Shown here in pieces: positions 35,512 through 43,748 of a DNA stretch of 64,000 nt (positions are counted from its first letter, which is position 1; the number at the start of each line of letters is the position of its first letter). A model generated the notes under the pieces. It did no database searches. It had not been told where the DNA came from and was given only the letters and a program-made list of their open reading frames with translations. The position numbers were made by a program, and so were the translations under genes. Source of the stretch: Paenibacillus puerhi (GTDB lineage: Bacteria > Bacillota > Bacilli > Paenibacillales > NBRC-103111); contig NZ_WUWM01000005.1 of assembly GCF_009846885.1 (NCBI RefSeq), forward strand, positions 186,001 to 250,000, in the 5' to 3' direction.

Positions 35512-35988
35512 ATGCAAAGCGGAGACGGGCTGGTCGTACTGCTGCTGATCGCTGCACTCGGGTTTTGGGTATTTGTAAGTATACGGGGAAAAATGCGTGA
35601 TGCGGTGGAAGCTTCGCCCCCTTTGGACTGGCTGTCCGCAGATGCGGAGATACCGGAAGACGAGACGACAAGCCTGCTTGCGGAGCACGGATATCGCGTA
35701 CTGGCAGGCAAGCGGCGGATTCCGATCACGATTCGGGTGAATGACGGGGAAACGCTGCAAAGCCGGTTGTTCCTTGATTATATGGCCGAGCGTGACGGCA
35801 GCTTCTTTGCCGTTAAGGTAGCCAAGGAACGCAAGCCCCTTGAGCCTACCGGCAGCTCGCTGCGGGATCGTCTGCTTGTCTACCAGCTGCTGGATGAGCA
35901 AACGGAAGGCGTATTATACGTAAGGCTGGCGGAAAGGGAAGTCGTCTGCTATCGATTCTCCCTGATGGAGGCGGATCAGGAAGAGTAA
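35512..35988 (+). CDS. Membrane-anchored protein of unknown function
   Basis: I do not recognise this 158-residue protein with certainty. Residues 6-22 form one membrane helix (GLVVLLLIAALGFWVFV), followed by an acidic linker and a globular domain with LLAEHGYRVLAGKRRIPI, LFLDYMAERDGSFFAVKVAK and SLRDRLLVYQLL. This pattern resembles PD-(D/E)XK nuclease-like folds, but the expected acidic residue in the second motif reads AVK. ATG 35512 follows ACGAGGTG. It lies between tlyA and argR, which are adjacent in B. subtilis. Confidence 0.75.
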   Translation: MQSGDGLVVLLLIAALGFWVFVSIRGKMRDAVEASPPLDWLSADAEIPEDETTSLLAEHGYRVLAGKRRIPITIRVNDGETLQSRLFLDYMAERDGSFFAVKVAKERKPLEPTGSSLRDRLLVYQLLDEQTEGVLYVRLAEREVVCYRFSLMEADQEE

Positions 35989-36052
35989 TTTGATGGAATC
36001 GCCATTGCAGAGCTGCTTGACATGATCGTCTAACAAAGCCTAGGAGGAATTT

Positions 36053-36502
36053 ATGAAAGGCCAACGGCATGTGAAGATAAGAGAAATTATTACGAACAAT
36101 GAGATTGAAACGCAGGATGATCTGGTAGATATGCTTGCCGGCGCAGGATTCCATGTTACGCAAGCTACCATTTCAAGAGATATCAAGGAGATGCACCTGA
36201 TCAAGGTGCCGCTTGACGACGGCAGGTACAAATATTCCATGCCGGCCGACCAGCGGTATAATCCGCTTCAGCGTTTGCGGCGCGCTTTGAATGACCACTT
36301 CGTACATATCGATTATTCCGAAAATCTGGTCGTACTGAAAAGCCTTCCCGGAACAGCCAATGCGATAGGCGCACTGATCGACAGCCTGGAGTGGAATGAG
36401 GTTATGGGCACCATTTGCGGAGACGATACGATTTTGATTATTTGCCGGACGAAGGAACATAGCGTTCACGTGGTTAATCAAGTGATGGGGATGTTAAGCT
36501 AA
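36053..36502 (+). CDS. argR: Arginine repressor
   Basis: This 149-residue regulator (AhrC in B. subtilis) has a winged-helix DNA-binding domain ([35 protein letters not shown]) and a C-terminal hexamerisation/arginine-binding domain ([29 protein letters not shown]). It represses arginine synthesis and activates catabolism. ATG 36053 follows CTAGGAGGA. It is followed by recN after 17 bases. Confidence 0.96.
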   Translation: MKGQRHVKIREIITNNEIETQDDLVDMLAGAGFHVTQATISRDIKEMHLIKVPLDDGRYKYSMPADQRYNPLQRLRRALNDHFVHIDYSENLVVLKSLPGTANAIGALIDSLEWNEVMGTICGDDTILIICRTKEHSVHVVNQVMGMLS

Positions 36503-36519
36503 CTTAAAGAGGTGCGCTT

Positions 36520-38220
36520 ATGCTATTAGAATTATCGATTCGTCATTTAGCGGTAATCGAGCATGTCGAGCTTCATTGCAAGACCGGCTTTCATGTTTTA
36601 ACCGGGGAGACCGGAGCCGGGAAGTCGATTATTATCGATGCGCTCGGTCTGATCGCAGGAGGGAGAAGCTCCTCGGATCTCGTCCGTTACGGCAGCGATA
36701 AGGCTTCCATCGAAGCCTCCTTTCTCGTGGCGGCCGACCATCCGGTATGGAGCGTCTTGTCGCGTCTCGGTATCGAGGGGGAATCGGAGGAAACGCTGAT
36801 CATCCGCCGCGAAATTTCGGCTCAAGGCAAAAGTACAAGCCGTGTCAACGGGCAGCTAGTCAACCTGGCGATGCTGAAGGAGATCGGCGAATGCTTGGTC
36901 AATATTCACGGTCAGCACGAGCATCAATCGCTGTTCCATGCCGAAGGCCATATTCGCTTTCTGGATGCATTCGGAGAGCCGACGATTGGCGAGGTCAAGC
37001 GTGATTATCAGAGCGCTTACGCGAACTACCAGGCAGTCCGCAGACAGGTCCGTGAGCTCCAGGAGACGAGTCAGCAGGCGCTGCAGATGGCGGATCTGTA
37101 CAAATTCCAGGTCGAGGAAATCCGTTCGGTCAAGCTGAAGCCCGGCGAGGACGAGGCGCTGCAGGAGGAGCGGAGAAAGCTGTCCAATGCGGAGAAGCTG
37201 TACCAGAGCGCAGCCGATGCCTACGAGCTGTTATACGGCAACGGCAAGGGGCTGGATGTGATCGGCCGCGCTGTTCAGAAGTTGCAGGATATCGCTTCCT
37301 ACGATACGGCCAAGCTGCAGCCGCTCGCCGAACAGGTTCAGTCTGCCTTCTACCAGCTGGAGGATGCGGCGTACCAGGTCCGAGATTACCGGGATGAAAT
37401 CGAATTCAACCCGTCCCGGCTCGATTTTATTGAGCAAAGGCTGGATACAATCTCTTCGTTGCGGAGAAAATATGGAGATAACGTTCAGGAAATTATCGAG
37501 TATGCCAATAAAATCGAGGCGGAGCTCAGCCTGATCGAGCATAAAGATGAAAGGCTCCAGGAGCTGCAGCGTGAGGAGAGCAAGGCATTTGAGAAGATGT
37601 CAAAGCTGGCCTCCAATCTGACGCTGAAGCGTCTGGCGGTGGCGGAGCGGCTCGCCGCAGAGATCGTGGCGGAGCTTCGCGGCCTGCATATGGAGCGCAC
37701 GCAATTCAAAGTGCAGGTTGAATCGGAGGGAGAGCGAAGGTTTACCGCAGACGGAGCCGATCAAGTGGAGTTTCTGATCTCCGCTAACCCGGGCGAGCCG
37801 CTGCGTTCCCTGAGCAAAATTGCTTCCGGCGGCGAAATATCGAGAATCATGCTGGCGATGAAATCGATCTTCGCTCGGGTAGACCGTATACCTGTGCTTG
37901 TCTTTGACGAGGTCGATACGGGCGTAAGCGGGAGGGCGGCGCAGGCGATCGCCGAGCGAATGTCCAGACTCTCCAACGATTGTCAGGTCTTCTCGATCAC
38001 TCACCTCCCGCAGGTGGCCTGCATGGCCGACGTGCATTATCTGATCCGGAAGACGACGGACGGGGACCGGACTTATACGAATATTGTGGATTTGCAAGGC
38101 GGAGAGCGGGTTCATGAGCTGGCTCGAATGCTTGGCGGAGTTGAGGTCACCGACAAAACGCTGGAGCATGCTCAGGACATGCTAAACCTGGCACAGGACA
38201 AGAAAATGCGCATGAGTTGA
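36520..38220 (+). CDS. recN: DNA repair protein RecN
   Basis: This 566-residue SMC-like ATPase acts early in double-strand break repair. Walker A is LTGETGAGKSIIIDAL, the coiled-coil region spans about residues 150-360, the ABC signature is ASGGEISRIMLAMKS and Walker B is VLVFDEVDTGVSG. ATG 36520 follows AAAGAGGTG. Confidence 0.96.
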   Translation: MLLELSIRHLAVIEHVELHCKTGFHVLTGETGAGKSIIIDALGLIAGGRSSSDLVRYGSDKASIEASFLVAADHPVWSVLSRLGIEGESEETLIIRREISAQGKSTSRVNGQLVNLAMLKEIGECLVNIHGQHEHQSLFHAEGHIRFLDAFGEPTIGEVKRDYQSAYANYQAVRRQVRELQETSQQALQMADLYKFQVEEIRSVKLKPGEDEALQEERRKLSNAEKLYQSAADAYELLYGNGKGLDVIGRAVQKLQDIASYDTAKLQPLAEQVQSAFYQLEDAAYQVRDYRDEIEFNPSRLDFIEQRLDTISSLRRKYGDNVQEIIEYANKIEAELSLIEHKDERLQELQREESKAFEKMSKLASNLTLKRLAVAERLAAEIVAELRGLHMERTQFKVQVESEGERRFTADGADQVEFLISANPGEPLRSLSKIASGGEISRIMLAMKSIFARVDRIPVLVFDEVDTGVSGRAAQAIAERMSRLSNDCQVFSITHLPQVACMADVHYLIRKTTDGDRTYTNIVDLQGGERVHELARMLGGVEVTDKTLEHAQDMLNLAQDKKMRMS

Positions 38221-38393
38221 CGCTTGTGGGAGCATTTTGGAGTTATAAAAGCGGAGGCGGGGGGTTACCTTAAAGGTACACAAACGGCGGTGCTGCGCAA
38301 GGATAAAGCTGACCGAGAGGTCGGTGCGCAGGTGTGACGCCGGCCTTCAGGGCAAGGAAGGCCGGCGCCGCTAAGCAAAGGAAGCAAGGGAGC

Positions 38394-39749
38394 GTGAGCG
38401 AATTGAGTTCCAACCAGAGAAAAAGATTGATTGGATTAGTGCTCGTCCTCTTCGTTTGTTTGGGTAGCTTGACCACCCCTTTCCGCAGCTTTGCCTCATT
38501 CCCCGAGGAGCTCCGATTATTTACAGGACAACAGACCCATCTGAAGCTGGCCATGCCCGTAAGCGCCCAAATCACCGTGAACCACCCGGAAATTCTCAAA
38601 GTGAACGGTTCGACCGAGCATTCATTCCGAGTCGATCTTCATCACCCGATCTCATTGGAATCTTATCAGGCAGGAATAGCGGAAATGAAGCTCAAGCTGT
38701 TCGGCGCCATCCCGTTCAAAACGGTCAAGGTCAATGTCGTGCCGGATCTTAAGGTGATTCCTGGCGGACAAACCATCGGCGTCAAATTAAAATCGGCCGG
38801 CATCATGGTCGTCGGTCATCATTTGGTTGCCGTAGCCGAGGATAAAAAATCGTCCCCAGGCGAAGAAGCCAAGGTTTTGCTTGGCGATCTGATCGTCAAG
38901 ATGAACGGCAAGGCGATTCAGGACGTCAGCAAAGTGGCGGAGCTTGTGAAGGAAGCGGGAGAAAGCAAGAAGCCGTTGAAACTCACGATCGTTCGCAATA
39001 ATGAGACGCTTGAAATTCCTATTGTGCCAGCTTACGATATCGTGGACAAAGCCTACAGGCTCGGCTTGTACATTCGCGACTCGGCGGCGGGTGTCGGCAC
39101 CTTGACGTTCTATGCCCCGGACCAAGGAGTATACGGCGCGCTTGGCCATGTCATCACGGACATGGATACACAGACTCCGATCTCGGTCGGCGGCGGAGAC
39201 ATTGTTCACTCCAACGTCACTTCCATCTCCAAGAGCCACAATGGCGAACCCGGGGAGAAGCGGGCCCAGTTTTCCAGAGAAAGCAAATCGATCGGCAATA
39301 TCGAGAAAAATACGCAGTTCGGCATTTTCGGAAAAATGCACGATGTACCTGATCACGGCATTAACGATCACGCGCTCCCGGTCGCTTTTGCCGAAGAGGT
39401 GAAGGAAGGACCGGCTCATATCTATACGGTAGTCAACGGCCAGAAGGTCGAGAAGTTCGATATCGAGATTATTCACGTGGCCAAGCAGGAATTTCCGCAA
39501 ACCAAGGGCATGGTCATCAAAATTACGGATCAGAAGCTCATCGAGAAAACCGGAGGAATTGTTCAAGGCATGAGCGGCAGTCCGATCATCCAGAACGGAA
39601 AGGTAGTAGGGGCCGTCACGCATGTCTTTGTCAACGATCCGACCAGCGGCTATGGCTGCTTTATCGAATGGATGCTGCAGGATGCAGGCATCATGCTCCG
39701 TACGAAAGATACGACTTCAAAGCCGGAACAACTTCTGAAGGCCAGCTAA
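38394..39749 (+). CDS. spoIVB: SpoIVB serine peptidase (sigma-K checkpoint)
   Basis: This 451-residue S55-family peptidase is made in the forespore and secreted into the intermembrane space to trigger pro-sigma-K processing. Near the N-terminus is one membrane segment (LIGLVLVLFVCLGSL). A PDZ domain follows (about residues 135-215), then the peptidase domain with GALGHVITDMDTQ (His) and VQGMSGSPIIQNG (Ser near residue 394). The start is ambiguous: GTG 38394 is chosen, and TTG 38403 fits another ribosome site equally well. Confidence 0.92.
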   Translation: MSELSSNQRKRLIGLVLVLFVCLGSLTTPFRSFASFPEELRLFTGQQTHLKLAMPVSAQITVNHPEILKVNGSTEHSFRVDLHHPISLESYQAGIAEMKLKLFGAIPFKTVKVNVVPDLKVIPGGQTIGVKLKSAGIMVVGHHLVAVAEDKKSSPGEEAKVLLGDLIVKMNGKAIQDVSKVAELVKEAGESKKPLKLTIVRNNETLEIPIVPAYDIVDKAYRLGLYIRDSAAGVGTLTFYAPDQGVYGALGHVITDMDTQTPISVGGGDIVHSNVTSISKSHNGEPGEKRAQFSRESKSIGNIEKNTQFGIFGKMHDVPDHGINDHALPVAFAEEVKEGPAHIYTVVNGQKVEKFDIEIIHVAKQEFPQTKGMVIKITDQKLIEKTGGIVQGMSGSPIIQNGKVVGAVTHVFVNDPTSGYGCFIEWMLQDAGIMLRTKDTTSKPEQLLKAS

Positions 39750-39765
39750 TGGCCTTCGTTTTTTT
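39737..39765 (+). terminator. Terminator overlapping the spoIVB stop
   Basis: GAAGGCCA-GCTAA-TGGCCTTC followed by GTTTTTTT. The spoIVB stop codon is in the loop. Confidence 0.9.
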
Positions 39766-39832
39766 AATATTGCAACAAAAAGCGCGTGCAATACGTCAGT
39801 AGTAGCGAGGACTGCCTGATGAACACGCTATT

Positions 39833-39861
39833 TGTCGATAATTGTTTTTTAGAAGGTCGAA
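39833..39861 (+). promoter_or_regulatory. Two imperfect 0A boxes upstream of spo0A
   Basis: TGTCGAT (39833-39839) and GGTCGAA (39855-39861) each match the Spo0A site TGTCGAA at six of seven positions. A possible vegetative -10 TATAAT lies at 39870-39875 just downstream, so binding here could control the sigma-A promoter. Confidence 0.55.
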
Positions 39862-39907
39862 TTTTCCATTATAATAGATAACAGAAAATAAATCCACAAA
39901 AATAATA

Positions 39908-39914
39908 TTCGACA
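39908..39914 (-). promoter_or_regulatory. Perfect 0A box (reverse orientation)
   Basis: TTCGACA is the exact complement of the Spo0A box TGTCGAA and sits just upstream of the sigma-H -35 element. Confidence 0.75.
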
Positions 39915-39943
39915 GAAGGATTTTAAAGCGGACTGTCGAATTC
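39915..39943 (+). promoter_or_regulatory. Sigma-H promoter of spo0A with an overlapping 0A box
   Basis: GAAGGATTT (39915-39923) fits the sigma-H -35 element RnAGGAWWW. After 11 bases, GTCGAATTC (39935-39943) fits the -10 element RnnGAATWW except for the last base. A perfect 0A box TGTCGAA (39934-39940) overlaps the -10. This mirrors the sporulation promoter of B. subtilis spo0A, which is autoregulated by phosphorylated Spo0A. Confidence 0.75.
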
Positions 39944-40000
39944 ATATATTAGGTAAATAATGCTAAAGTTAATTGCCTCAAATGAAGGGAGTGCTTGCCG

Positions 40001-40807
40001 TTGCAAACCATTGAAGTTCTTTTAGCTGACGATAACCGTGAATTTACGAACCTGCTGTCTGAATTCATCGATGAACAAGAAGATATGCAAGTTACCGGGG
40101 TAGCCTATAACGGAAATGATGTGCTTCGATTAATCGAACAGAGCGGCCGGGTTCCCGATGTGTTGATTCTTGATATTATTATGCCTCACTTGGATGGACT
40201 CGGAGTCCTGGAGAAGCTGCGTGAAATGGATCTCAATCCGCAGCCCAAAATCATTATGCTCACGGCTTTTGGCCAGGAGAATATTACGCAAAAAGCAGTC
40301 CAGCTCGGGGCTTCTTATTATATTCTCAAGCCGTTTGATATGGAGATTCTGACCAACCGGATCCGGCAGCTGGTGAATACTTCCCAGTCGTCCATGCCGA
40401 TGATGAGCTCGCAAATCTCCATGAAAGCCAACATCGTGCAGCTCCCTAAGGGTAAAAACCTGGATGCGAACATTACGACCATCATCCACGAGATCGGCGT
40501 TCCCGCCCATATTAAGGGCTATCAATATTTGCGCGAAGCGATCACGATGGTGTACAACAATATCGAGATCTTGGGCGCCATCACCAAAACACTCTACCCA
40601 GCCATCGCCGAAAAATACAAAACGACGCCATCCCGCGTCGAACGCGCCATCCGCCACGCGATCGAAGTCGCCTGGACGCGCGGCAACATCGACAGCATCA
40701 GCCACCTGTTCGGGTATACGATTAACATTAGTAAATCGAAGCCGACGAACAGTGAGTTTATCGCGATGGTGGCGGATAAGTTAAGGATTGAGCATAAGGT
40801 GTCTTGA
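40001..40807 (+). CDS. spo0A: Sporulation master regulator Spo0A
   Basis: This 268-residue response regulator commits the cell to sporulation. The receiver domain has acidic pocket ADDN (Asp10-Asp11), phosphoacceptor Asp58 ([14 protein letters not shown]), and the later Thr (MLTAF) and Lys (ILKPF). The C-terminal sigma-A-contacting DNA-binding domain has [12 protein letters not shown] and [22 protein letters not shown]. Both TTG 39995 and TTG 40001 are in frame; 40001 is preferred because AAGGGAG lies 9 bases upstream and the length equals B. subtilis (267). Confidence 0.97.
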   Translation: MQTIEVLLADDNREFTNLLSEFIDEQEDMQVTGVAYNGNDVLRLIEQSGRVPDVLILDIIMPHLDGLGVLEKLREMDLNPQPKIIMLTAFGQENITQKAVQLGASYYILKPFDMEILTNRIRQLVNTSQSSMPMMSSQISMKANIVQLPKGKNLDANITTIIHEIGVPAHIKGYQYLREAITMVYNNIEILGAITKTLYPAIAEKYKTTPSRVERAIRHAIEVAWTRGNIDSISHLFGYTINISKSKPTNSEFIAMVADKLRIEHKVS

Positions 40808-40936
40808 GAGGGTAAGGAGTAGAGCAACTGCAAGGGAATTCGGGTTTTGGAAATGGCATCCAGCCAGTCCAATTTCGGCGACTAATATCCGAAAATGCCG
40901 TTTTCATACCGATAAACTTTTGAGCAGCAAACCAAC

Positions 40937-40990
40937 AAATACCGCTTATTTATTGGGTTTCTAAAATCCGATGAAATGCGGTATTTTTCT
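40937..40990 (+). terminator. Probable terminator downstream of spo0A
   Basis: AAATACCGC (40937-40945) pairs with GCGGTATTT (40978-40986), followed by TTCTTG. The loop is long (32 bases). It lies 130 bases after the spo0A stop at the edge of the AT-rich island. Confidence 0.5.
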
Positions 40991-41054
40991 TGTGACTGAC
41001 ATGAGTTTCAATTGGTTAATTTCATGATTTACTGTTCATCCAAGAATCTTAGCC

Positions 41055-41286
41055 ATATCTGGACATATCCGACAATATATCAAGTATGTCAGAGAACGCG
41101 GCAAATACACTGTTGTCCACAAAGAGGAGTCCAAGGCAAAGAATCACCCCGAAAGCAGAACATTACTTCAAGAAAGAAGTTTCAAGGACAACCATTGCTA
41201 ACTACGTTAGTAATATTAAAGTATTTTTCAATTATTTGTACGAAGTCGAGAAAGAAACATCTAAGAATCTTGTTCTAAATATATAA
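41055..41286 (+). pseudogene. Remnant of a tyrosine recombinase (integrase) N-terminal domain
   Basis: Two frames together look like the start of a phage-type integrase. Frame one (from 41055) reads ISGHIRQYIKYVRERGKY and frame two (41086-41286) ends with TTIANYVSNIKVFFNYLYEV, typical of the SAM-like core-binding domain. A +1 shift separates them and the frame stops before any catalytic domain. No ribosome site supports either. It marks past insertion of a mobile element beside spo0A. Confidence 0.5.
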
Positions 41287-41303
41287 ATGGTTGACTGTTG
41301 CTG

Positions 41304-41471
41304 TTAGCTTGATCGGGCAAATATATACATAATCACCCAAAGCAATGTTCCGAACATCAATGCTGTAAAAAATGTAAGTGTACCACCATTTTCCTTCTGA
41401 ACAATCGTACGTAGGGTAGTAAGAAAAGATAGCATGAATATGAAAGCTACAACTCCGAAAATAATATCCAT
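41304..41471 (-). CDS. 55-residue membrane protein of unknown function
   Basis: ATG 41471 opens MDIIFGVVAFIFMLSFLTTL, a charged turn RTIVQKENGG, and a second hydrophobic segment TLTFFTALMFGTLLWVIMYIF ending ARSS (two of these blocks trimmed here at their ends). The two-helix hairpin pattern is far better than the longer overlapping frame on the same strand, which has no hydrophobic logic. The ribosome site is weak (AGCAGG about 12 bases upstream). It lies inside the AT-rich island. Confidence 0.5.
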   Translation of the reverse strand: MDIIFGVVAFIFMLSFLTTLRTIVQKENGGTLTFFTALMFGTLLWVIMYIFARSS

Positions 41472-41763
41472 TATCAAACATGACCTGCTTTCTATTATTT
41501 TTTTTAATTTTAAGATGAACTGAATTAGGATGCGTTGTCAAAGTGAAAAATCAGCCTCTATTACTTATCGGCCGATTCTTTGTATGTCTGGAATAATCGA
41601 TGCAATATGTCAACCAATTGGCTTAGTTCAATTCCAAGTTGCCACCTTGGCTGAGACCGATGGCTTTACGATGCTCTCTGATTTGTTCCCCTATAAGTTT
41701 CAAAATATCAGTCATTGGCTATACACCCTAGGTAATCTAGTAAATCTAAAAGGAGGCGGAAAA

Positions 41764-42045
41764 ATGCGAAAAGTAACCCTTGTATTTTCTTTTTTATTTA
41801 TCCTTGTAGGTATCTTAATTCGGGTGATGTCAAATACGATTGAAGTACTCATGCCAAAAATAGGATATGCTGTTTTCCAGTTGGCACACGCAGGATCTTT
41901 TACTCCCGACACTTATCAAATAGACTTATCAGCGAATCATGGATGGAGTACATTTTGTATTTTTGCAGGAATAGCAGGAGTATTAAGTCAAATTTTTGAG
42001 AGTCAATTAAGATCTTTCATACAAAAAAATATGAAAAAACAGTAA
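41764..42045 (+). CDS. Small membrane protein of unknown function (island gene)
   Basis: This 93-residue protein has an N-terminal hydrophobic segment (VTLVFSFLFILVGILIRVM) and a second near residues 65-80 (WSTFCIFAGIAGVLSQIF), ending in QKNMKKQ. ATG 41764 has AAAGGAGG upstream. The open frame continues back to 41530 with no ribosome site and an unconvincing translation, possibly relic coding DNA. A terminator follows. No family recognised; base composition is AT-rich compared with its surroundings. Confidence 0.65.
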   Translation: MRKVTLVFSFLFILVGILIRVMSNTIEVLMPKIGYAVFQLAHAGSFTPDTYQIDLSANHGWSTFCIFAGIAGVLSQIFESQLRSFIQKNMKKQ

Positions 42046-42072
42046 TGACGGAAAACTAAGATTTAATACATG

Positions 42073-42110
42073 AAAACCAGTTGCGGCAAACAGCAACTGG
42101 TTTTATTTTA
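42073..42110. terminator. Terminator, usable from both sides
   Basis: AAAACCAGTTGC and GCAACTGGTTTT enclose a short loop, followed by ATTTTAT. It lies between the converging genes ending at 42045 and 42121. Confidence 0.85.
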
Positions 42111-42120
42111 TCGGCAGTAG

Positions 42121-42516
42121 TTATTTCGACTCTGCATTTTTTATCGCAAGTTTACCGTCATACAGCAGCTGGAAATAGGGGTGAGCCGCTACGCTAAAAA
42201 CAATAAAAAAGATGAGTTGTTTTAAAATCATGGGCAATAGGATTGCTTCTGAGAAAATCCATATGATTAGTGCCGTAGTCAAAATAATCTCACAAATGAT
42301 AATCTTAGTTCTAAGTTCCTGTCTGATCCACCTTGATTTGACTACTAAAGAAATGCTGCCAACAAAGGTAAGTAATAGCCAGATAGAATACATTTCTTTG
42401 TTTAGTGAGTATCCAAATATGGGACCGAACTGTAAGCTGAAAGAGATGATAGAAATCTTCTGTAATTTCTGCTCCGTACTGTTCAGGTCCGTATAACCTC
42501 GTTTCATAATTACCAT
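42121..42516 (-). CDS. Membrane protein of unknown function (island gene)
   Basis: This 131-residue protein has about four hydrophobic segments: ISIISFSLQFGPIFGY, YSIWLLLTFVGSISLVV, IIICEIILTTALIIWIF and ILKQLIFFIVFSVAAH. The start is uncertain: ATG 42516 or ATG 42507, with AAGGA just upstream of both. The frame is open to 42738 but that extension reads poorly. No family recognised. AT-rich. Confidence 0.6.
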   Translation of the reverse strand: MVIMKRGYTDLNSTEQKLQKISIISFSLQFGPIFGYSLNKEMYSIWLLLTFVGSISLVVKSRWIRQELRTKIIICEIILTTALIIWIFSEAILLPMILKQLIFFIVFSVAAHPYFQLLYDGKLAIKNAESK

Positions 42517-42835
42517 GTTCCTTCGATTAGATTTGGCCAAAGGCCATTCGAGTTCGGTGATGGGGCAGCATAATATCGTTATGAGAGAGCCCTCAGTTAA
42601 ACAATTGAAAATTCCTTTATTGATATTATATTGAAAATAATGTAATAAGTCTATTGAAACATGACCTAAACATTTCGAGTCATATAGCCAATCCAGCACT
42701 AGGAAATAACCAATAACCGCTCCTGGACGGTATGTCATCCGATCAAGGAGCGGTATTGGTTAGGTTGTATAACAACTCTGACGGGCTGTTTCACTATCGT
42801 TTGATCGATGCCATCAAGCCTTTAATCGCTGGAGC
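42517..42835. other. 319-base stretch without a supportable gene
   Basis: AT-rich up to about 42,700, then the composition returns toward that of the chromosome. A forward frame (42732-42914) overlaps the next reverse gene and has no ribosome site. The right edge of the island probably lies here. Confidence 0.4.
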
Positions 42836-43174
42836 CTACTTCCGAAGGCCGGAAGAGCCGGGAAGCGTAGCAACGGCCGTCTCGGCTACCGCCATCTCCT
42901 CCTCTTCCCGATAGCAGCTATGCGCCCAATCCATCCACCCTTCAGGAAGTCTTCTCATGATTTGGCTTCTAAACTCCACGCTGGCGCAGGCCATGTCATA
43001 AATCAACTTCTCGTAAGTTTGCAGGATCCCATCGAAGTCCAAGCCGACATCGTCCATCAGCAGTTCCTTGATAGCACTGTGATTGTCTTGGAAGTCCCGA
43101 TAGATCAAGCCATCATAAATTTCCGTAATCAGACCGTCCTGAACACGAACAATTTTTTGACAAATTTTCTGCAT
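42836..43174 (-). CDS. Hypothetical protein, 112 residues
   Basis: I do not recognise this protein. It is soluble and acidic, with KICQKIVRVQDGLITEIYDG near the N-terminus, LLMDDVGLDFDGILQTYEK in the middle and an Ala/Glu-rich C-terminus. ATG 43174 follows AAGGAGTAGAG, a good ribosome site, and is preferred to an earlier ATG at 43207. The WMDWAHSCYREEEE segment is distinctive. No obvious partner. Confidence 0.6.
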   Translation of the reverse strand: MQKICQKIVRVQDGLITEIYDGLIYRDFQDNHSAIKELLMDDVGLDFDGILQTYEKLIYDMACASVEFRSQIMRRLPEGWMDWAHSCYREEEEMAVAETAVATLPGSSGLRK

Positions 43175-43320
43175 GGACTCTACTCCTTGCGTTGGAATAA
43201 GCCTCATTATAGCATATGGTTTTGCTCGGAAGGTGTAGAATTTTGTAAGTGCTTTCTTATTTTTTTATTTTTATTTACTTGCATACGAGTCTTTTGGCAT
43301 GGGCAATGTAAGAGTAAGAT

Positions 43321-43350
43321 GACAGCCCGGAAGTCTGCCAGACGGCTGTC
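43321..43350 (+). other. Nested hairpin upstream of the CMD-family gene
   Basis: GACAGCC and GGCTGTC pair at the ends, and GTCTGCCAGAC forms an inner stem. There is no T run. It ends 20 bases before the coding start and could affect ribosome access. Confidence 0.4.
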
Positions 43351-43370
43351 GAATGGAAGGAGCCAAGGAC

Positions 43371-43727
43371 ATGCCATCAGCGGATCTGGACCGCAAGGTC
43401 GACTCTTACAAGCTCGGAGTCGGGCATATGAAAGAACTTATGCCCACTATGGTGGAGGCATACGATCAATTTACAAACATTTGCTTGAAAGACGGCGCAT
43501 TGGATGCCAAGCAAAAGCAGCTGATCGCGCTCGGTATCAGTCTGTTTGCCAATAATGAGGTATGCACCTACTATCATGTGCAGGAAGCTTATACTCAAGG
43601 AGCAACCAAGCAGGAAATCTTGGAAGCTTCGGCCGTTGCTTCGGCGGTGGGAAGCGGCCATATCCTGTCGCAAGGGGCAACACGCGTGCAGCAGGCGCTT
43701 GAAAGTCTTACGGCCGGGATGCAGTAG
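43371..43727 (+). CDS. Carboxymuconolactone decarboxylase (AhpD-like) family protein
   Basis: This 118-residue all-helical protein has the CMD core: KQKQLIALGISLFANNEVC, TYYHVQEAYTQGATKQEILEA. The usual AhpD active site C-x-x-C-x3-H appears here as CTYYH, with a single cysteine, so peroxidase-reductase chemistry is doubtful. ATG 43371 follows AAGGAGCC. It lies 21 bases before the SteA-like gene and likely shares its transcript. Confidence 0.85.
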   Translation: MPSADLDRKVDSYKLGVGHMKELMPTMVEAYDQFTNICLKDGALDAKQKQLIALGISLFANNEVCTYYHVQEAYTQGATKQEILEASAVASAVGSGHILSQGATRVQQALESLTAGMQ

Positions 43728-43748
43728 CAACCGGCGGGAGGTGAAACC

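Noticed and set aside
41275-41541. 88-codon reverse frame in the island
   Set aside because: It overlaps the better 55-residue membrane protein in another frame and has no hydrophobic pattern or ribosome site.
42732-42914. 60-codon forward frame at the right edge of the island
   Set aside because: No ribosome site; it overlaps the reverse gene ending at 42836 that has one.
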